Positions 10,912 through 21,310 of a stretch of 64,000 bases of DNA are shown piece after piece. Where the stretch lies: positions 66,419,823-66,483,822 of the forward strand of contig OX352761.1 of assembly GCA_947095585.1 (NCBI GenBank), written 5' to 3'. Source of the stretch: Nephrocerus scutellatus. Its lineage: Eukaryota > Arthropoda > Insecta > Diptera > Pipunculidae. The position numbers were made by a program, and so were the translations under genes. Below the pieces are notes generated by a model. That model searched no databases, had not been told where the DNA came from, and saw only the letters and a list, made by a program, of their open reading frames with translations. Position 1 is the first letter of the stretch. Every line of letters starts with the position of its first letter.

Positions 10912-10925
10912 TCAACGGGGGAGTA
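10912..10925 (+). promoter_or_regulatory. polypurine tract of the BEL element
   Basis: A purine-rich run (GGGGGAG) directly before the right LTR, the usual priming site for plus-strand DNA. It is short and interrupted. Confidence 0.6.
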
Positions 10926-11341
10926 TGTTGAATATTACGATATGCGAATTATGCATTACTTTGCATAATACCGCAAATCGCATTATCGGCTGTGGCAACA
11001 GCAACAAATGACCCAATTCTGCATTTCTCCATACACTTTATTTATTACACATATTTTATTGTTAACTAATCACTTTAGAATTATTGGTAATATTGACACA
11101 CATATGCATTTTATGTCAATTACACACTTAATATAACCTACATACGCCTTTTTGTTAACTTAGCACTTTAAACCTAGTTATTCACACTTTAGACTTTAGA
11201 CTTTAGCATGTACTTTGTTTAAGTAATTTAAGTATAAAAGAAAGCAATTTTGACAATAAAAACGAGTTACATTCAACCAGCATACCAGCGTTGTTTAATT
11301 CCACAAGCGGGCAACAAAACAGTTGTTCGCTATAGAAAACA
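10926..11341 (+). repeat. right LTR of the BEL element
   Basis: 416 bp, TGTTGAAT...GAAAACA, followed by the target duplication AGTAC at 11342-11346. It has one extra 7-bp unit in the CTTTAGA stretch and about six base changes against the left LTR. Confidence 0.92.
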
Positions 11342-12702
11342 AGTACTGAGTCACCTTTTGTACATGGATGACCTGAAAATATACGCGTCGACGCGGCAAA
11401 GCTTAGACCACCTAATACAAATCGTATCAATGTTTAGTAAAGACATCAACATGAAATTTGGCCTAGAAAAGTGCAAAAGAATAAATATAATTAAAGGAAA
11501 AATATCAAGAAGTGAAGACCAAAATAGAGGCATTCAAAACATTGAACAAATGGAAGAAAAGGATGTGTTTAAATACCTTGGTATGGCCCATATAATCGCA
11601 TTAACAAGAAACCAGTCAAAAACAATCTAACGAGGGAGTCGTTATACAAAATAGCAAAAGCGAATCTTAACGGCAAAAACTTAATTAAAGCCATAAATAC
11701 ATACGCAGTACCTGTTCTTTTGTACAGCTTCGGCATTATCAAATGGACAGTAACTGAAATTCAATCATTACAACGAAAAATCAGAACAATGCTGACAGAT
11801 TACAAATTTCATCATCCTAAATCATGCTGTGAGAGAATGGTAGCGTCTAGGAGAGATGGTGGAAGAGGGCTAGTGGATCTTCAAGCACTCCATGCTAATC
11901 AAATAGAGTCTCTTCGTCGGTACTTTCAGCTTAAATCAGACAGATCTCGACTAATAAAAATAATAACTGAAGCAGATACAAATATAACACCTCTAAACCA
12001 TAATGTAAACTTCAATCGACAAGCAGAAGACAAAACTTCAAGAGAACAAAGGTGGTCAATAAAACCTATTCACGGCCGATACTACAGGTCCATTACCGCT
12101 GATAATGTTGATAAATTAATGTCAAACAAATGGCTATTGAATGGAAACTTGAATGCTGAGACCGAGGCTTTTATGATTGCTATACAAGACCGAATAATCC
12201 CAACGAAAAACTACAGAAAGACCGTTATAAAAAATCCAAATGTCACCAATGATACCTGTAGAAGATGTATGAGTCAAACTAAAACAATTGACCACATAAT
12301 ATCAGGATGCACGAATCTAGCCCAAACTGAGTGCACGCGAAGACATAAAAACGTCGTAAAGATCCTCCACAAAAATCTTCTCTTCAAATATAAACTTCAA
12401 GCGGATGAACTACCCTACTATAAATATAATCCACAACCAGTTATGGAAAACGAAGACGTGAAAATCTAATACGATCGAACCATATACTCAGACCACACGA
12501 GACTCCATAACCGCCCTGATATCACGATCCTTGATAAAAAAGAACGTAAAGGATTCTTCATTGATGTTGCAGTACCGGCTACCACAAATATGAGCCGCAC
12601 ATACACAGAGAAAATTAGCAGATATTCTGAGCTAGCAGTTGAAACTAAGCGAAACTGGACCCTAACGGAAATCAAGATCATCCCAATAATAATGAGCGCA
12701 GA
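11342..12702 (+). pseudogene. R4-clade LINE copy 1, 3' part: RT end, zinc knuckle, endonuclease
   Basis: Resumes the LINE split by the BEL element. It begins EVLSHLLYMDDLKIYA with the catalytic YMDD. A frame change near 11590 leads to the frame 11720-12469 (thumb and linker region, then the zinc knuckle CRRCMSQTKTIDHIISGC near 12260). TAA at 12467-12469 interrupts the frame, which then reads on through the restriction-like endonuclease RPDITILDKKERKGFFIDVAVP core (about 12505-12570). It ends abruptly near 12702 at a junction with an R1-type LINE, without its own 3' end. The zinc knuckle plus C-terminal nuclease is what identifies the R2/R4 group. Not functional. Confidence 0.8.
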
Positions 12703-15189
12703 GAAAAGGGTGTGCTCTGCGTCGTCCACGGCCTCCGGGATCTTTCCTCCTTCCTGACTCTGCTCCGATTTATCTCCGTTTTTCTGCGGTAAATTGCTTT
12801 TCTTTCTTTGGCCAGTAGATGAATAGGGATGATTCCGGCTATCACCAAAGTAGCCGCCTCCGAAACATTGCGGTAGGCTGAGGCTACTCTCAGCGCACTA
12901 CTTCTTTGAACTTGGCCCAGTCTCTTCCGGTACATCTCTTTGTTTAGCGCGTCCGCCCACACCTCTGCTCCGTACAAAAGAACCGACTGAACCGCTGCCA
13001 TTAGAAGACGGCGTTTACTGGGCTTTGGTCCTCCAACGTTTGCCATGAGCCTGCTCAAGGCCATGACACCTCCTGCAGCCTTGTCAGCCGTCCGGCGAAT
13101 TTGTTCGAAAAAGCTCAGTTTAGCGTCGATTTGGATCCCTAGATATTTTACAGCTGGTTTGGTTTCGATGACTTGCAACATGCATTGGGATGACCGTTTG
13201 CGTCCTCGATTTGCTTAGTACCACGATTTCCGTTTTATTCAGCGCAAGCGACAGTCTATGGTTCTCCATCCAATTACTTACTGTCCGCATCACCTGGTTC
13301 AGTTTCATTTGAGCCAGCTTGGTGTCTCGGGCAGCGATTAGCACTGAAATATCATCCGCGTACCCTACCAGACGTGTCTCTTCGTGCGTTTCGATTCGCA
13401 GCAGATTATCATAGGAAGCGTTCCATAAGTCCGGACCTAATATTGATCCTTGAGCAGCTTCGGCTGTCGCCTTCATCGTTTTCTGACCTGCGTCGGTGTC
13501 GTAATTCAGTGTGCGATCGTTTAAATAATCGTTTAGTATCCTCATCAGATATTTGGGTGTTTGGAACAAGTGCTCCAATGCCTTAATTATATCCTCCCAT
13601 CTCGCACTATTAAAGGCATTTTTCACATCCAGCGTGACAAGCAGCACGATGCGCCGTGAGTAATGGTTGTGATTTTCCGCATCTTTAACCGCCTCCACCA
13701 CCTCTTGGATACCGCCTATCGTCGACAATCCCGGCCTAAACCTGCCTTGGCGAGAGATCGCCGGCCGCTTGAAATGTGCGTCTCAACCATGCTCTTATTA
13801 GTTTTTCAAATACCTTCCCTGCCGTATCTACCATGCACAAAGGACGATAGGATGAAGGTAAATGTGGGTCACCTTTGTTTTTACTAATAAGCACCAACTG
13901 TGCTACCTTCCACCGTGAACTAAATACTCCCGATGAAAGGCAGAAGTTATACATATTTAGCAGCATGTTGCAGCACCATTTTGAGTATTTCGCTAGGAAC
14001 TCCGTCCGGATCTGGGGCTTTTTTATTTTTCATTGAAATTACCGCTCTCTGCAGCTCCTCCAAAGAGAAAGGGGGTACCTCCAAAGTTCTATCAAACTCC
14101 AATTCATCCCTTTCCGCATGTGTGGGAAATAGAGCACCGACTGTTCTCTCCATAGTGAATGAGTCCATGGCCTGTGTAGACTTTCGGGCTCCTAGTTTTT
14201 GGGTGACCAGCTTGTACCCTAGTCCCCACGGGTCCCTACCTACGTCCTCCACCAGTTTTTTCCAACAGAGACTTTTACTCTTGTTTATGGCTCGGCGCAG
14301 AATTTTTTTGCCGCCTTATGTTCTCCCGACCAAAGGTTTGCTTCTGTCCTATTTTTAGCACGTTGTGCTTTGCGGCGAAGCTTAAGGCATGTCCTGCACG
14401 CTTCCGCAATGTCCACAGTACACTAGTACATGGGAGGCTTTCCGTGTCGTGCTTTTTCCTTGGCATGGATGCCTCGCAAGCCGAAACGATTACATTCATT
14501 GTGGATGTCACTAGTGCTTCTGCCGCCGATCTGTCATCTGACTCGGACCACTCCTCCCCTTCGAGGCTCCTCGAAATTTCTTCATCGTCTGCCGCCAATA
14601 CTAAACGTGATGTACTGATGGTCGCTAGCCGTGTAATCCTCCATTACCCTCCATCCTTGAACACGAGGTACCAAGTTTTCAGATGCAAGAGTGATATCGG
14701 GGATTGTCTCTGCATAACCGGGTCTTCGGAATGTTGTGGTTGTTCCACTGTTGATAACTATAAGCCCCGTTCTGGCAGCCATTTCTAACGTAAGCCTGCC
14801 TCGAGTATCCGGGTTTGGCATCCCCCACTCCAGAGCCCTTGCATTGAAATCTCCGGCCACCACTATCTTGCCCATCATCTTACCGATCTAGTCTTCTAAC
14901 GCATCGAGTTTCGTTCGAAAGTCCACTTTACTCTCATTTGGGGTAAAGTAACAGCTCACGTATGTTATTTCCTTTGATTTTATCCAGACGAAACCCCTTC
15001 CTGCTCCATGATTCTCGACCTGACTATCCCTGCCGTTCCAAGAAGGTCAGCATACCACGTCGATGAACCTAAGTTTCGGTACTGTTCGCATAAAATTAGT
15101 ATATCGGCCCGTTTCTCGATGACCAACTGCTGCAAGAGGTAGTCGGCAGTCTTGCTTCTGTTCACATTGCCTTGTAGAATGCGAATCAT
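12703..15189 (-). pseudogene. ORF2 of R1-clade LINE copy 1 (endonuclease and reverse transcriptase)
   Basis: Starts at 15189 with MIRILQGNVNRSKTADYLLQ, the typical R1-type endonuclease opening. Endonuclease pieces continue to about 14582 (VVAGDFNARALEWG, SDHQYITF). The reverse transcriptase lies at 14252-13120: SYRPLCMVDTAGKVFEK, LVTLDVKNAFNSARW with the first Asp, AAQGSILGPDLWN, and GYADDISVLI with the catalytic pair. C-terminal sequence VKYLGIQIDAKLSF...LLAKERKAIYRRK follows (13181-12770). Several frameshifts (near 14270, 13970, 13730, 13150), an internal deletion at 12741 and loss of the C-terminal zinc region show it is dead. Confidence 0.82.
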
Positions 15190-15898
15190 AGGCGATTTCT
15201 GACGGCCAGCAGCGCATCTTGGAAGACCTGACAGTTACAGGATCTTGAGATATGACCCACGTTTTCCTGATCCCCACATTTTTCCAAGCAAAGCACACAG
15301 CGGTGTTCTTGGGTAGTGCACTCTTTTGCCCTGTGGCCCGCTCCGAAGCACTTGTACATAACTTGCTCCTATCGATCCCGCTGCAGTCTCTGGCTATATG
15401 GCCATATCCAAGACATTTAAAGCAGCGCTCGGCCATTGCTCTCTCTCGTACCGACAGAACAGCCATCCTATTTTAATTCTCCCCCGCCTGAGGAGTTCCG
15501 CCGTGGCCTTGCCATCCATCCCAAAAACGGCAACTTTCTGCTCTCTTCCAGTTGGAAAATGCTTACCTCCCCGGCCTCCGGAAAGTCACGTCTAAGTGCT
15601 GCTGCTACTTATTCTCTCTCGGTGCAGGCGTCTAGGTCCACTTTTATTTTGTTGCCCAGACTGCTAATTTTGCGTTTCTCCCCAAGAACATTTTTTAACC
15701 CTCTTTGTTTTTTGTTTTAGAGCTTAACTCTAAGAGCACATCGCCAGCTCTGGTTTGTCAAATTGCGGTCACTTCCGCGCCGGACTCCTCTGGTTTTGCC
15801 CCACTTCGTATTTCCCGGAGAATCTCCGCGTATGATTGCCCTGGTGAAGGACGTATTACCAGCGCTTCTGGACCGATAATTCGATTACGCTTCTTGCT
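15047..15898 (-). pseudogene. ORF1 (gag-like) end of R1-clade LINE copy 1
   Basis: Contains the zinc knuckle CFKCLGYGHIARDC near 15420 and further Cys pairs downstream, as in R1-type ORF1 proteins that bind element RNA. It overlaps the start of ORF2, as is common in this group. The upstream half is out of frame and ends at 15898. The preceding portion of ORF1 is preserved in copy 3 (23195-24243). Confidence 0.72.
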
Positions 15899-16090
15899 AC
15901 TTTTTTTTTTTTGATGTGAAAATGCTCTTTTACGCACGTACTGTCGGACTCTTTCGTCTCTGAACTACCAACTAAAAACTCCTCCCATTTGCAGACGTTA
16001 ATCCATTCTGGAACTACTTTTCGTATTACGTCGGAATGGTGTCTCGTGAATGACCTTCCAGGTTTCTTCTTTTCTAGGTATCTATTTCAT
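15899..16090 (-). mobile_element. 3' end of a diverged R1-like LINE
   Basis: A poly-T run (15900-15913) followed by sequence resembling the 3' UTR of copies 2 and 4 (GAAAATGCTCTTTTACGCAC against GAAAAAATGCATTTACGCAC), but strongly diverged. It seems to be a different, older subfamily truncated after about 190 bp. Confidence 0.6.
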
Positions 16091-16102
16091 TTTGTTGTCT
16101 AG

Positions 16103-16141
16103 ATAATAATAATAATAATAATAATAGTAATAATAATAATA
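16103..16141. repeat. (TAA)n microsatellite at R1 3' end
   Basis: About a dozen TAA/ATA repeats with one interruption, directly next to the poly-T/poly-A end of R1 copy 2. The same arrangement is at 27456-27475. Confidence 0.8.
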
Positions 16142-18151
16142 TTTTTTTGTTTTTTTTTGGGGGATGAAAAAATGCATTTACGCACTGAGAACTGGGTTCT
16201 TGTTAAAATACCAGCTAAAAAACTTCCCCCTTCTACCGGATTGACCTGGGACCTGCGTTTTTCACATTACCTCGGGCCGAATCCGTTTGATCTTATTACC
16301 TCCTGGTTTCCAGGCTGCCGTCTAGGTCGCCTTTCTTCTCCTTCAGGATAGCCTCCACGAAAACGTTTACCATCCTCCAAGCCTCCTCTCCGCGAAGCAT
16401 TATTTCCACGGCTGTCTCTGGCGTCCATGAGCCCACGACTTCTTCCAGCGAACTTCTTTCTGTTCCCCATCTATCACACGAAAAAAAAGGTGTGCTCTGC
16501 GTCATCCGCGGCCTCCGGGCAATAAAGGCATTCCGGTGTTGCGGCCTTCCCCATCATGTACAGGTAAGATCGGAAGTACCCATGTCCACTCAAAAATTGC
16601 GTTAAGTTGTAGTTGACCTCCCCATGTTTTCGATCTAACCAAGGTCTTACCAAGCCAATGAGCCTCGCCGTCCATCTTCCTGTGCCCACTTGTTCCCAGG
16701 CTGTCTGCCAGCAGCTTATAGTGTGGGACCTCTCCTCCTACCTGACTCTGCTCCGATTTATCTCCGTTTTTCTGCGGTAAATCGCTTTTCTTTCTTTGGC
16801 CAGTAGATGAATATGGATGATTCCGGCAAGGTAGCCTCCTCCGAAACAGTGCGGTAGGCTGAGGCTACTCTCAGAGCACTACTTCTTTGAACTTGGCCCA
16901 GTCTGTTCCGGTACATCTCTTTGTTGAGCGCGTCCGCCCACACCTCTGCTCCGTACAAAAGAACCGACTGAACCGCTGCCATTAGAAGACGGCGTTTACT
17001 GGGCTTTGGTCCTCCAACGTTTGCCATGAGCCTGCTCAAGGCCATGACACCTCCTGCAGCCTTGTCAGCCGTCCGGCGAATTTGTTCGAAAAAGCTCAGT
17101 TTAGCGTCGATTTGGATCCCCAGATATTTTACAGCTGGTTTGGTTTCGATGACTTGCTCACCAACATGCATTGGGATGACCGTTTGCGTCCTCGATTTGC
17201 TTAATACCACGATTTCCGTTTTATTTAGCGCAAGCGACAGTCCATGGTTCTCCATCCAATTACTTATCGTCCGCATCACCTGGTTCAGTTTCATTTGTGC
17301 CAGCTTGGTGTCTCGGGCAGCGATTAGCACTGCAATATCATCCGCGTACCCTACCAGACGTGTCTCTTCGGGCGTTTCGATTCGCAGCAGACTATCATAG
17401 GAAGCGTTCCATAATTCCTCATCAGATATTTGGGTGTTTGGTGCTCCAATGCCTTAATGATATCCTCCCATCTCGCACTATTAAAGGCATTTTTCACATC
17501 CAGCGTGACAAGCAGCACGATGCGCCGAAAGTAATGGTTATGACTTTCCGCATCTTTAACCGCCTCCACCACCTCTTGGATAGCGTCTATCGTCGAAAAT
17601 CCCGGCCCGAACCCATATTGCCTTGGCGAGAGATCGCCAGCCGCTTGAAATGTGCGTCTCAACCGAGCTCTTATTAGTTTCTCAAAAACCTTCCCTGCCG
17701 TATCTACCATGCACAAAGAACGATAGGATGAAGGTAATTGTGGGTCACCTTTGTTTTTACTAATAAGCACCAGCTGTGCTACCTTTCACCTAAATACTTC
17801 CGTTGAAAGACAGAAGTTATACATATTTAGCAGCAAAGCTGGGTTCTGTTGCAGCACCATTTTGAGTATTTCGCTAAGAATTTCGTCCGGACCTGGGGCT
17901 TTTTTATCTTTCATTGAAATTACCGCTCTCTGCAGCTCCTCCAAAGAGAAAGGGGGTACCTCCAAAGTTCTATCAAACTCCAATTCATCCCTTTCCGCAT
18001 GTGTGGGAAATAGAGCACCGACTATTCTCTCCATAGTGAATGAGTCCATGGCCTGTGTAGACTTTTGGGCTCCTAGTTTTTTGGTAACCAGCTTGTACCC
18101 TAGTCCCCAAGGGTCCCTATCTATGTCCTCCACCAGTTTTTTCCAACAGAG
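16142..18151 (-). mobile_element. R1-clade LINE, copy 2 (3' half)
   Basis: Runs from the poly-A end (poly-T on the given strand, 16142-16160) through the 3' UTR and C-terminal coding region to the start of the reverse transcriptase. It stops at 18151 where a gypsy-type LTR fragment begins. It corresponds to 12703-14274 of copy 1 and is closely similar. It keeps the 3' UTR and the C-terminal zinc region that copy 1 lacks. Confidence 0.85.
16270..18151 (-). pseudogene. reverse transcriptase and C-terminus of R1-clade LINE copy 2
   Basis: From the 5' side: SLEELQRAVISMKDKKAPGP (about 17930), SYRSLCMVDTAGKVFEK (17700), LVTLDVKNAFNSARW (17480), a deletion removing the B block near 17420, YADDIAVLIAA near 17330, YLGIQIDAKLSF, LLAKERK, and the C-terminal zinc knuckle CLYCPEAADDAEHTFFF (about 16500). 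Tail residues continue to about 16270. Frameshifts near 17770, 17400 and 16760. Confidence 0.8.
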
Positions 18152-18499
18152 ATGAATGCAATGGACGACGTTGGCAGCGATATGCTGCAAATGTTGTATG
18201 TAGATTAAGTTAGCACTTACCGAGGCGTGATCCAGCCAGCGCAATGGCGAATAAAGAAAGCGACTAAGAAAGTGATCGCCTGCGTGTTCGCCCTTTTATA
18301 CCATTTTGCGTTGCCAATTCTCAAGTCACGTGCTGCGATGTGATTGGCCGGTCCGGTGGCGTGATGCTGCTGTTGTCTTTTATTTTATATGCATTTGTTG
18401 GCTACACTGCGTGGGTACAGGGTGAACCCGAATTTGGGAAAAAGTATGTGGCATGTTTTGTGTGAACAAAATTCGACCACAAGAATTTTGTTCTTCACA
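18152..18499 (-). repeat. truncated 3' LTR of the polymerase-less gypsy element
   Basis: Matches 22847-23194 almost base for base. On the minus strand it starts TGTGAAGAACAAAATTC and is cut at 18152, inside the first 105-bp repeat unit. Confidence 0.85.
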
Positions 18500-18508
18500 C
18501 TCCCCCGT
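18500..18508 (-). promoter_or_regulatory. polypurine tract
   Basis: ACGGGGGAG on the minus strand, directly before the TGTG start of the 3' LTR. Confidence 0.65.
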
Positions 18509-18537
18509 TACTTCGGCGGAAAGACACTTGCGCTTCA

Positions 18538-18927
18538 CTAGCTAGTTCTAATAACGGGGCATCTACATTCGTAGTCCCCGTTAACCTTGCTGCGTCCGCT
18601 GCTGGTACTACCACTGTTGCCACTGCTATTGTTGTCTTCGCTGCTGCTGTTGACTTCGTTGCTGTTGTGCCTGTTTCTATTGTTGTTCTGTAGATGCTGT
18701 AAGTTCTGTTGCTGTGCTCGTTGTTGCAAAATTCTTCTACTGCACTCTGTTGTTCTTCCGATTAACTGGCGTTGCTGCTGCTGTGCCTGAGTTTGTAGTT
18801 GTACAATTTTTGCTGCTGCGCTCTGTTGTTGGGCTCGCAGTTGTTGTTGTCGAAGAGTTAAATTACGATTATTGTTGCTGTGTTCGTTGTTGTTGTTTTT
18901 TTGTGATGACTTTCGTATGCTGTGCAC
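18538..18927 (-). CDS. glutamine/asparagine-rich frame of the gypsy element
   Basis: A 129-residue frame dominated by Gln and Asn runs from CAG/CAA/AAC repeats, ending SRSKVNGDYECRCPVIRTS-like with two Cys. It lies where the polymerase would begin, after the protease. The frame can be extended upstream through more Q-rich sequence. It may be a real C-terminal extension of the gag-protease product or a microsatellite expansion that happens to stay open. I do not recognise the family. Confidence 0.4.
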   Translation of the reverse strand: MHSIRKSSQKNNNNEHSNNNRNLTLRQQQLRAQQQSAAAKIVQLQTQAQQQQRQLIGRTTECSRRILQQRAQQQNLQHLQNNNRNRHNSNEVNSSSEDNNSSGNSGSTSSGRSKVNGDYECRCPVIRTS

Positions 18928-19011
18928 GCTGTTGTGGTGTTTCTGCTGCTGTTGTTGGTTTTGTGGTTGTGTTGCCGTTGTCGACTTCTTACTGTGCTGG
19001 TTCTTGGGGCA

Positions 19012-20587
19012 TCAGTGGCAATTTCTGATGGGAGTCCACACTGGAGTTGGTTCAATCGGAGCTGGTAGCATTCGTATCACTCCAACTGTATCACCGTGCC
19101 GTTTTGGTTCTTGGAGTTTGTTGTACGTCGGACGTTTAACCAGCCGTGCTGACCCAGTTTGGAGTGTTATGCACTCACCTCCGAAGCTTATAGTTGCTCT
19201 GGACCTTGCAAGGAAGTCCATGCCCAGTGTAAGGTCATCAACGGCGGTCGGTAGCACCAACAGGCGTAGTGAACATGATGACTCTCCAAAACGAACGTTG
19301 ACGTTCAACCCTTCGCGGACTGTTGTCTGACCGTTTGGCCATTCTAATTGGGATGTTCGCGGGAATGGGGTTGCCTAATGTCGAAGCCTGTCGGCTAACC
19401 GTTCGCTCACGAAACTGCGGGATGCGCCGGTATCAATGGTGGCTTGGACGGGTTCACTGCCGATCTTGATGCGGGCAATAATTCGCTGTCGGTCTTGGAT
19501 CAGAGCTTTCTTTTGGTTGAACTGGAGCAAATGACGCTGCTCAACGTGTGAAGTATGTTGACGGCAGCAGTCTATTGTTCTAATTCCTCGTTGGCTGCAA
19601 TCCCAACAGAACAACAATTGTGGTCTTCGACAATTTCGCCAGGTGTGTCCGTCCTGGCCGCAGCGTCTGCATGCCATTCGAACGTTGATGCACTTCTCCT
19701 GACTCTCTGTGACCAGAAGGTTCCTCTCGATCGGTCGGGACTGTGGCCTGGGTGCTTGTCGGATTTGTTCTGGGCTGGCAAAGATGTTCTCCAGGTCTTC
19801 TGCTAACCCAATTAGCTCCTGCAGATCTTGGAAATCTCTCCTCCGTACGTATAGTTGATATTCCTGACGAAAGTTTCTGAATATCCGCTCCAGCTGTTTC
19901 GCCCTTGAGTAGCCGTCGTGCCGCATGATGTTTTGCATAGCGATGACGAAATCCTTAAAACTCTCTCCGGGTCTTTGTTGTCGCCGACGGATTTCGTCAT
20001 CCAGCTTCCGGGAGGAAGAAACGCATGAAGTCTTCCTTAAATGACTGCCAGTTCGTCCACCGCTGGTTGTTATTTCTAAACCAAACCAGGGCTCTGTCAC
20101 GCAGCAGTTCCGGCATTGTCCTGGCCAGGAGGTCTTTGTTTAAGGAATAGGCGTCGGCCAATTCCTCCAACCGCTCGATGAAGGAGATCGGGTCTTTCCC
20201 GCCATCATACCGCACAGACCATTTCCTTACCGTCTCAATGACCATTGGGTATGGCGCCGCGGCTGTCTCTTTCGCTTGATGGGGTGGCATTGCGACCTGC
20301 GATTCCCAGGACCTTGTGTTGCTCGCTACGGTTTCCTTGGTGTCATAGGCCGGTGTTGTCCCGTGTGGTGTCAGAGCGGTCGCACCGGTGGTCTTCCTTT
20401 CCTTGTGTATGTCGGCTGATGTTAGGATCACTGACAGTGATGGTGATGTGCCGCGTCGGTGCTTCGCTTCCAGTTCGGCCAGCCGAACCTCATCTTCCGA
20501 CGTTACGTCATGTCCCGAGATGTAGGTTATGAAGCGCTTCCTTAACTCTTCCACTCCACCGGAATTGTTCAACTTGAATTCGGCCAT
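19012..20587 (-). pseudogene. gag-protease of gypsy-type element, two frameshifts
   Basis: Three overlapping frames. 20587-19997 holds the gag N-terminus and capsid start (KWSVRYDGGKDPISFIERLEELADAY; LLRDRALVWFRNNNQRWTNW). 20100-19375 holds the rest of the capsid, the zinc knuckle CRRCGQDGHTWRNC near 19660, a second Cys cluster and the protease active site ATIDTGASRSFVSERL near 19430. 19308-19012 continues the protease (LTLGMDFLARSRATISFGG). Frame changes lie near 20020 and 19375. Gag forms the particle and the protease processes it. After the protease there is no polymerase. Confidence 0.78.
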
Positions 20588-20686
20588 GTAGGTCTGCAGC
20601 TCCTCCTGGGTTTGAGAGGGTGTATACCCAGCTTGTCTTTCTTGTTTCTATTTTAATTTTGTTGTTTTGTTTATGTTATCGGAGAT

Positions 20687-20703
20687 TCCCTGCTCGTGCG
20701 CCA
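20687..20703 (-). promoter_or_regulatory. primer-binding site of gypsy-type element
   Basis: Minus strand TGGCGCACGAGCAGGGA, directly after the LTR end (CCGTTACA). Very similar sites are at 39681-39697 and 61541-61558 in other elements, which read TGGCGCCCGAGCAGGGA. Confidence 0.78.
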
Positions 20704-20849
20704 ATTGTAACGGAGTTTTCCCAGCCGGAGTAAACTCAGCGTGACCAGAGTTCAGAGAAAAGGGGTCGTTACAATAAATTTATACTTTTGTATGACTTTT
20801 AGTTATATTCAGTCTTTATTGCTTAAATTGTACTATTTTCAAGGTGTGA

Positions 20850-21310
20850 TGATGATCCTGAGCGATGCGTGGGCGTGAGCCTGCGACGATCGTGATTCCT
20901 GAGCGATGCGTGGGCGTGACGCCTGACGATCGTAAATCCTGAGCGATGCGTGAGCGCTAGCCTGAGATGTGCGTGCAACCTGGATGATGCGTGAGCGCTA
21001 GCCTGCGATGAGCGTGCAACCTGGGTGATGCGTGGGCCTGAGACAATCGTGATCCCTGAGTGATACGTGAGCCTGAGACGATCGTAAATCCTGAGCGATG
21101 CGTGAGCGCGAGACGATCGTGGTTCCTGAGCGATGCGTGAGCCTGACGATCGTAATTCCTAAGCGATGCGTGAGCCTGAGACGATCATAATCCCTGAGCG
21201 ATGCGTGAGCCTGAGACGATCGTAGATCCTGAGCGATGCGTGAGTGCTAACCTTAAATGTGCGTGCAACCTGGATGATAAGTGAGCGCTAGCCTGCGATG
21301 AGCGTGTAAC
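20850..21310. repeat. 33-43-bp minisatellite inside the LTR
   Basis: About twelve units of the type CCTGAGCGATGCGTGAGC followed by ...GACGATCGT. Unit lengths vary through small deletions. The palindrome ACGATCGT recurs at unit ends. Confidence 0.8.

Larger units (their letters stand above)
4443..11341 (+). mobile_element. BEL/Pao LTR retrotransposon, nearly complete
   Basis: A 6.9-kb element with TG...CA LTRs (4443-4851 and 10926-11341), flanked by the 5-bp target duplication AGTAC (4438-4442 and 11342-11346). Internal order: primer site directly after the left LTR, structured leader (4930-5145), long gag-pol frame to 10553, a small membrane-protein frame (10580-10900) and a purine-rich tract before the right LTR. 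By eye the LTRs differ by about six substitutions and one 7-bp indel, so the insertion is not brand new. Two defects in the coding part (in-frame TGA at 5235, altered integrase catalytic site) suggest it cannot move by itself. Confidence 0.93.
12703..15898 (-). mobile_element. R1-clade LINE, copy 1 (both ends missing)
   Basis: Minus-strand non-LTR element with ORF1 zinc-knuckle end, APE endonuclease and reverse transcriptase. Its 3' part is cut: the sequence joins the R4 LINE near 12703 at GGTGTGCTC, without the 3' UTR found in copy 2. Around 12741 about 230 bp of the C-terminal coding region seen in copy 2 are deleted. The 5' end stops near 15898 inside ORF1, at a poly-T of another R1-like 3' end. 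Closest sense: R1/Waldo-type elements. Confidence 0.82.

Noticed and set aside
18587..19330. Plus-strand Leu/Val/Cys-rich frames opposite the gypsy gag-protease
   Set aside because: Antisense shadows of CAG-rich and gag coding sequence.
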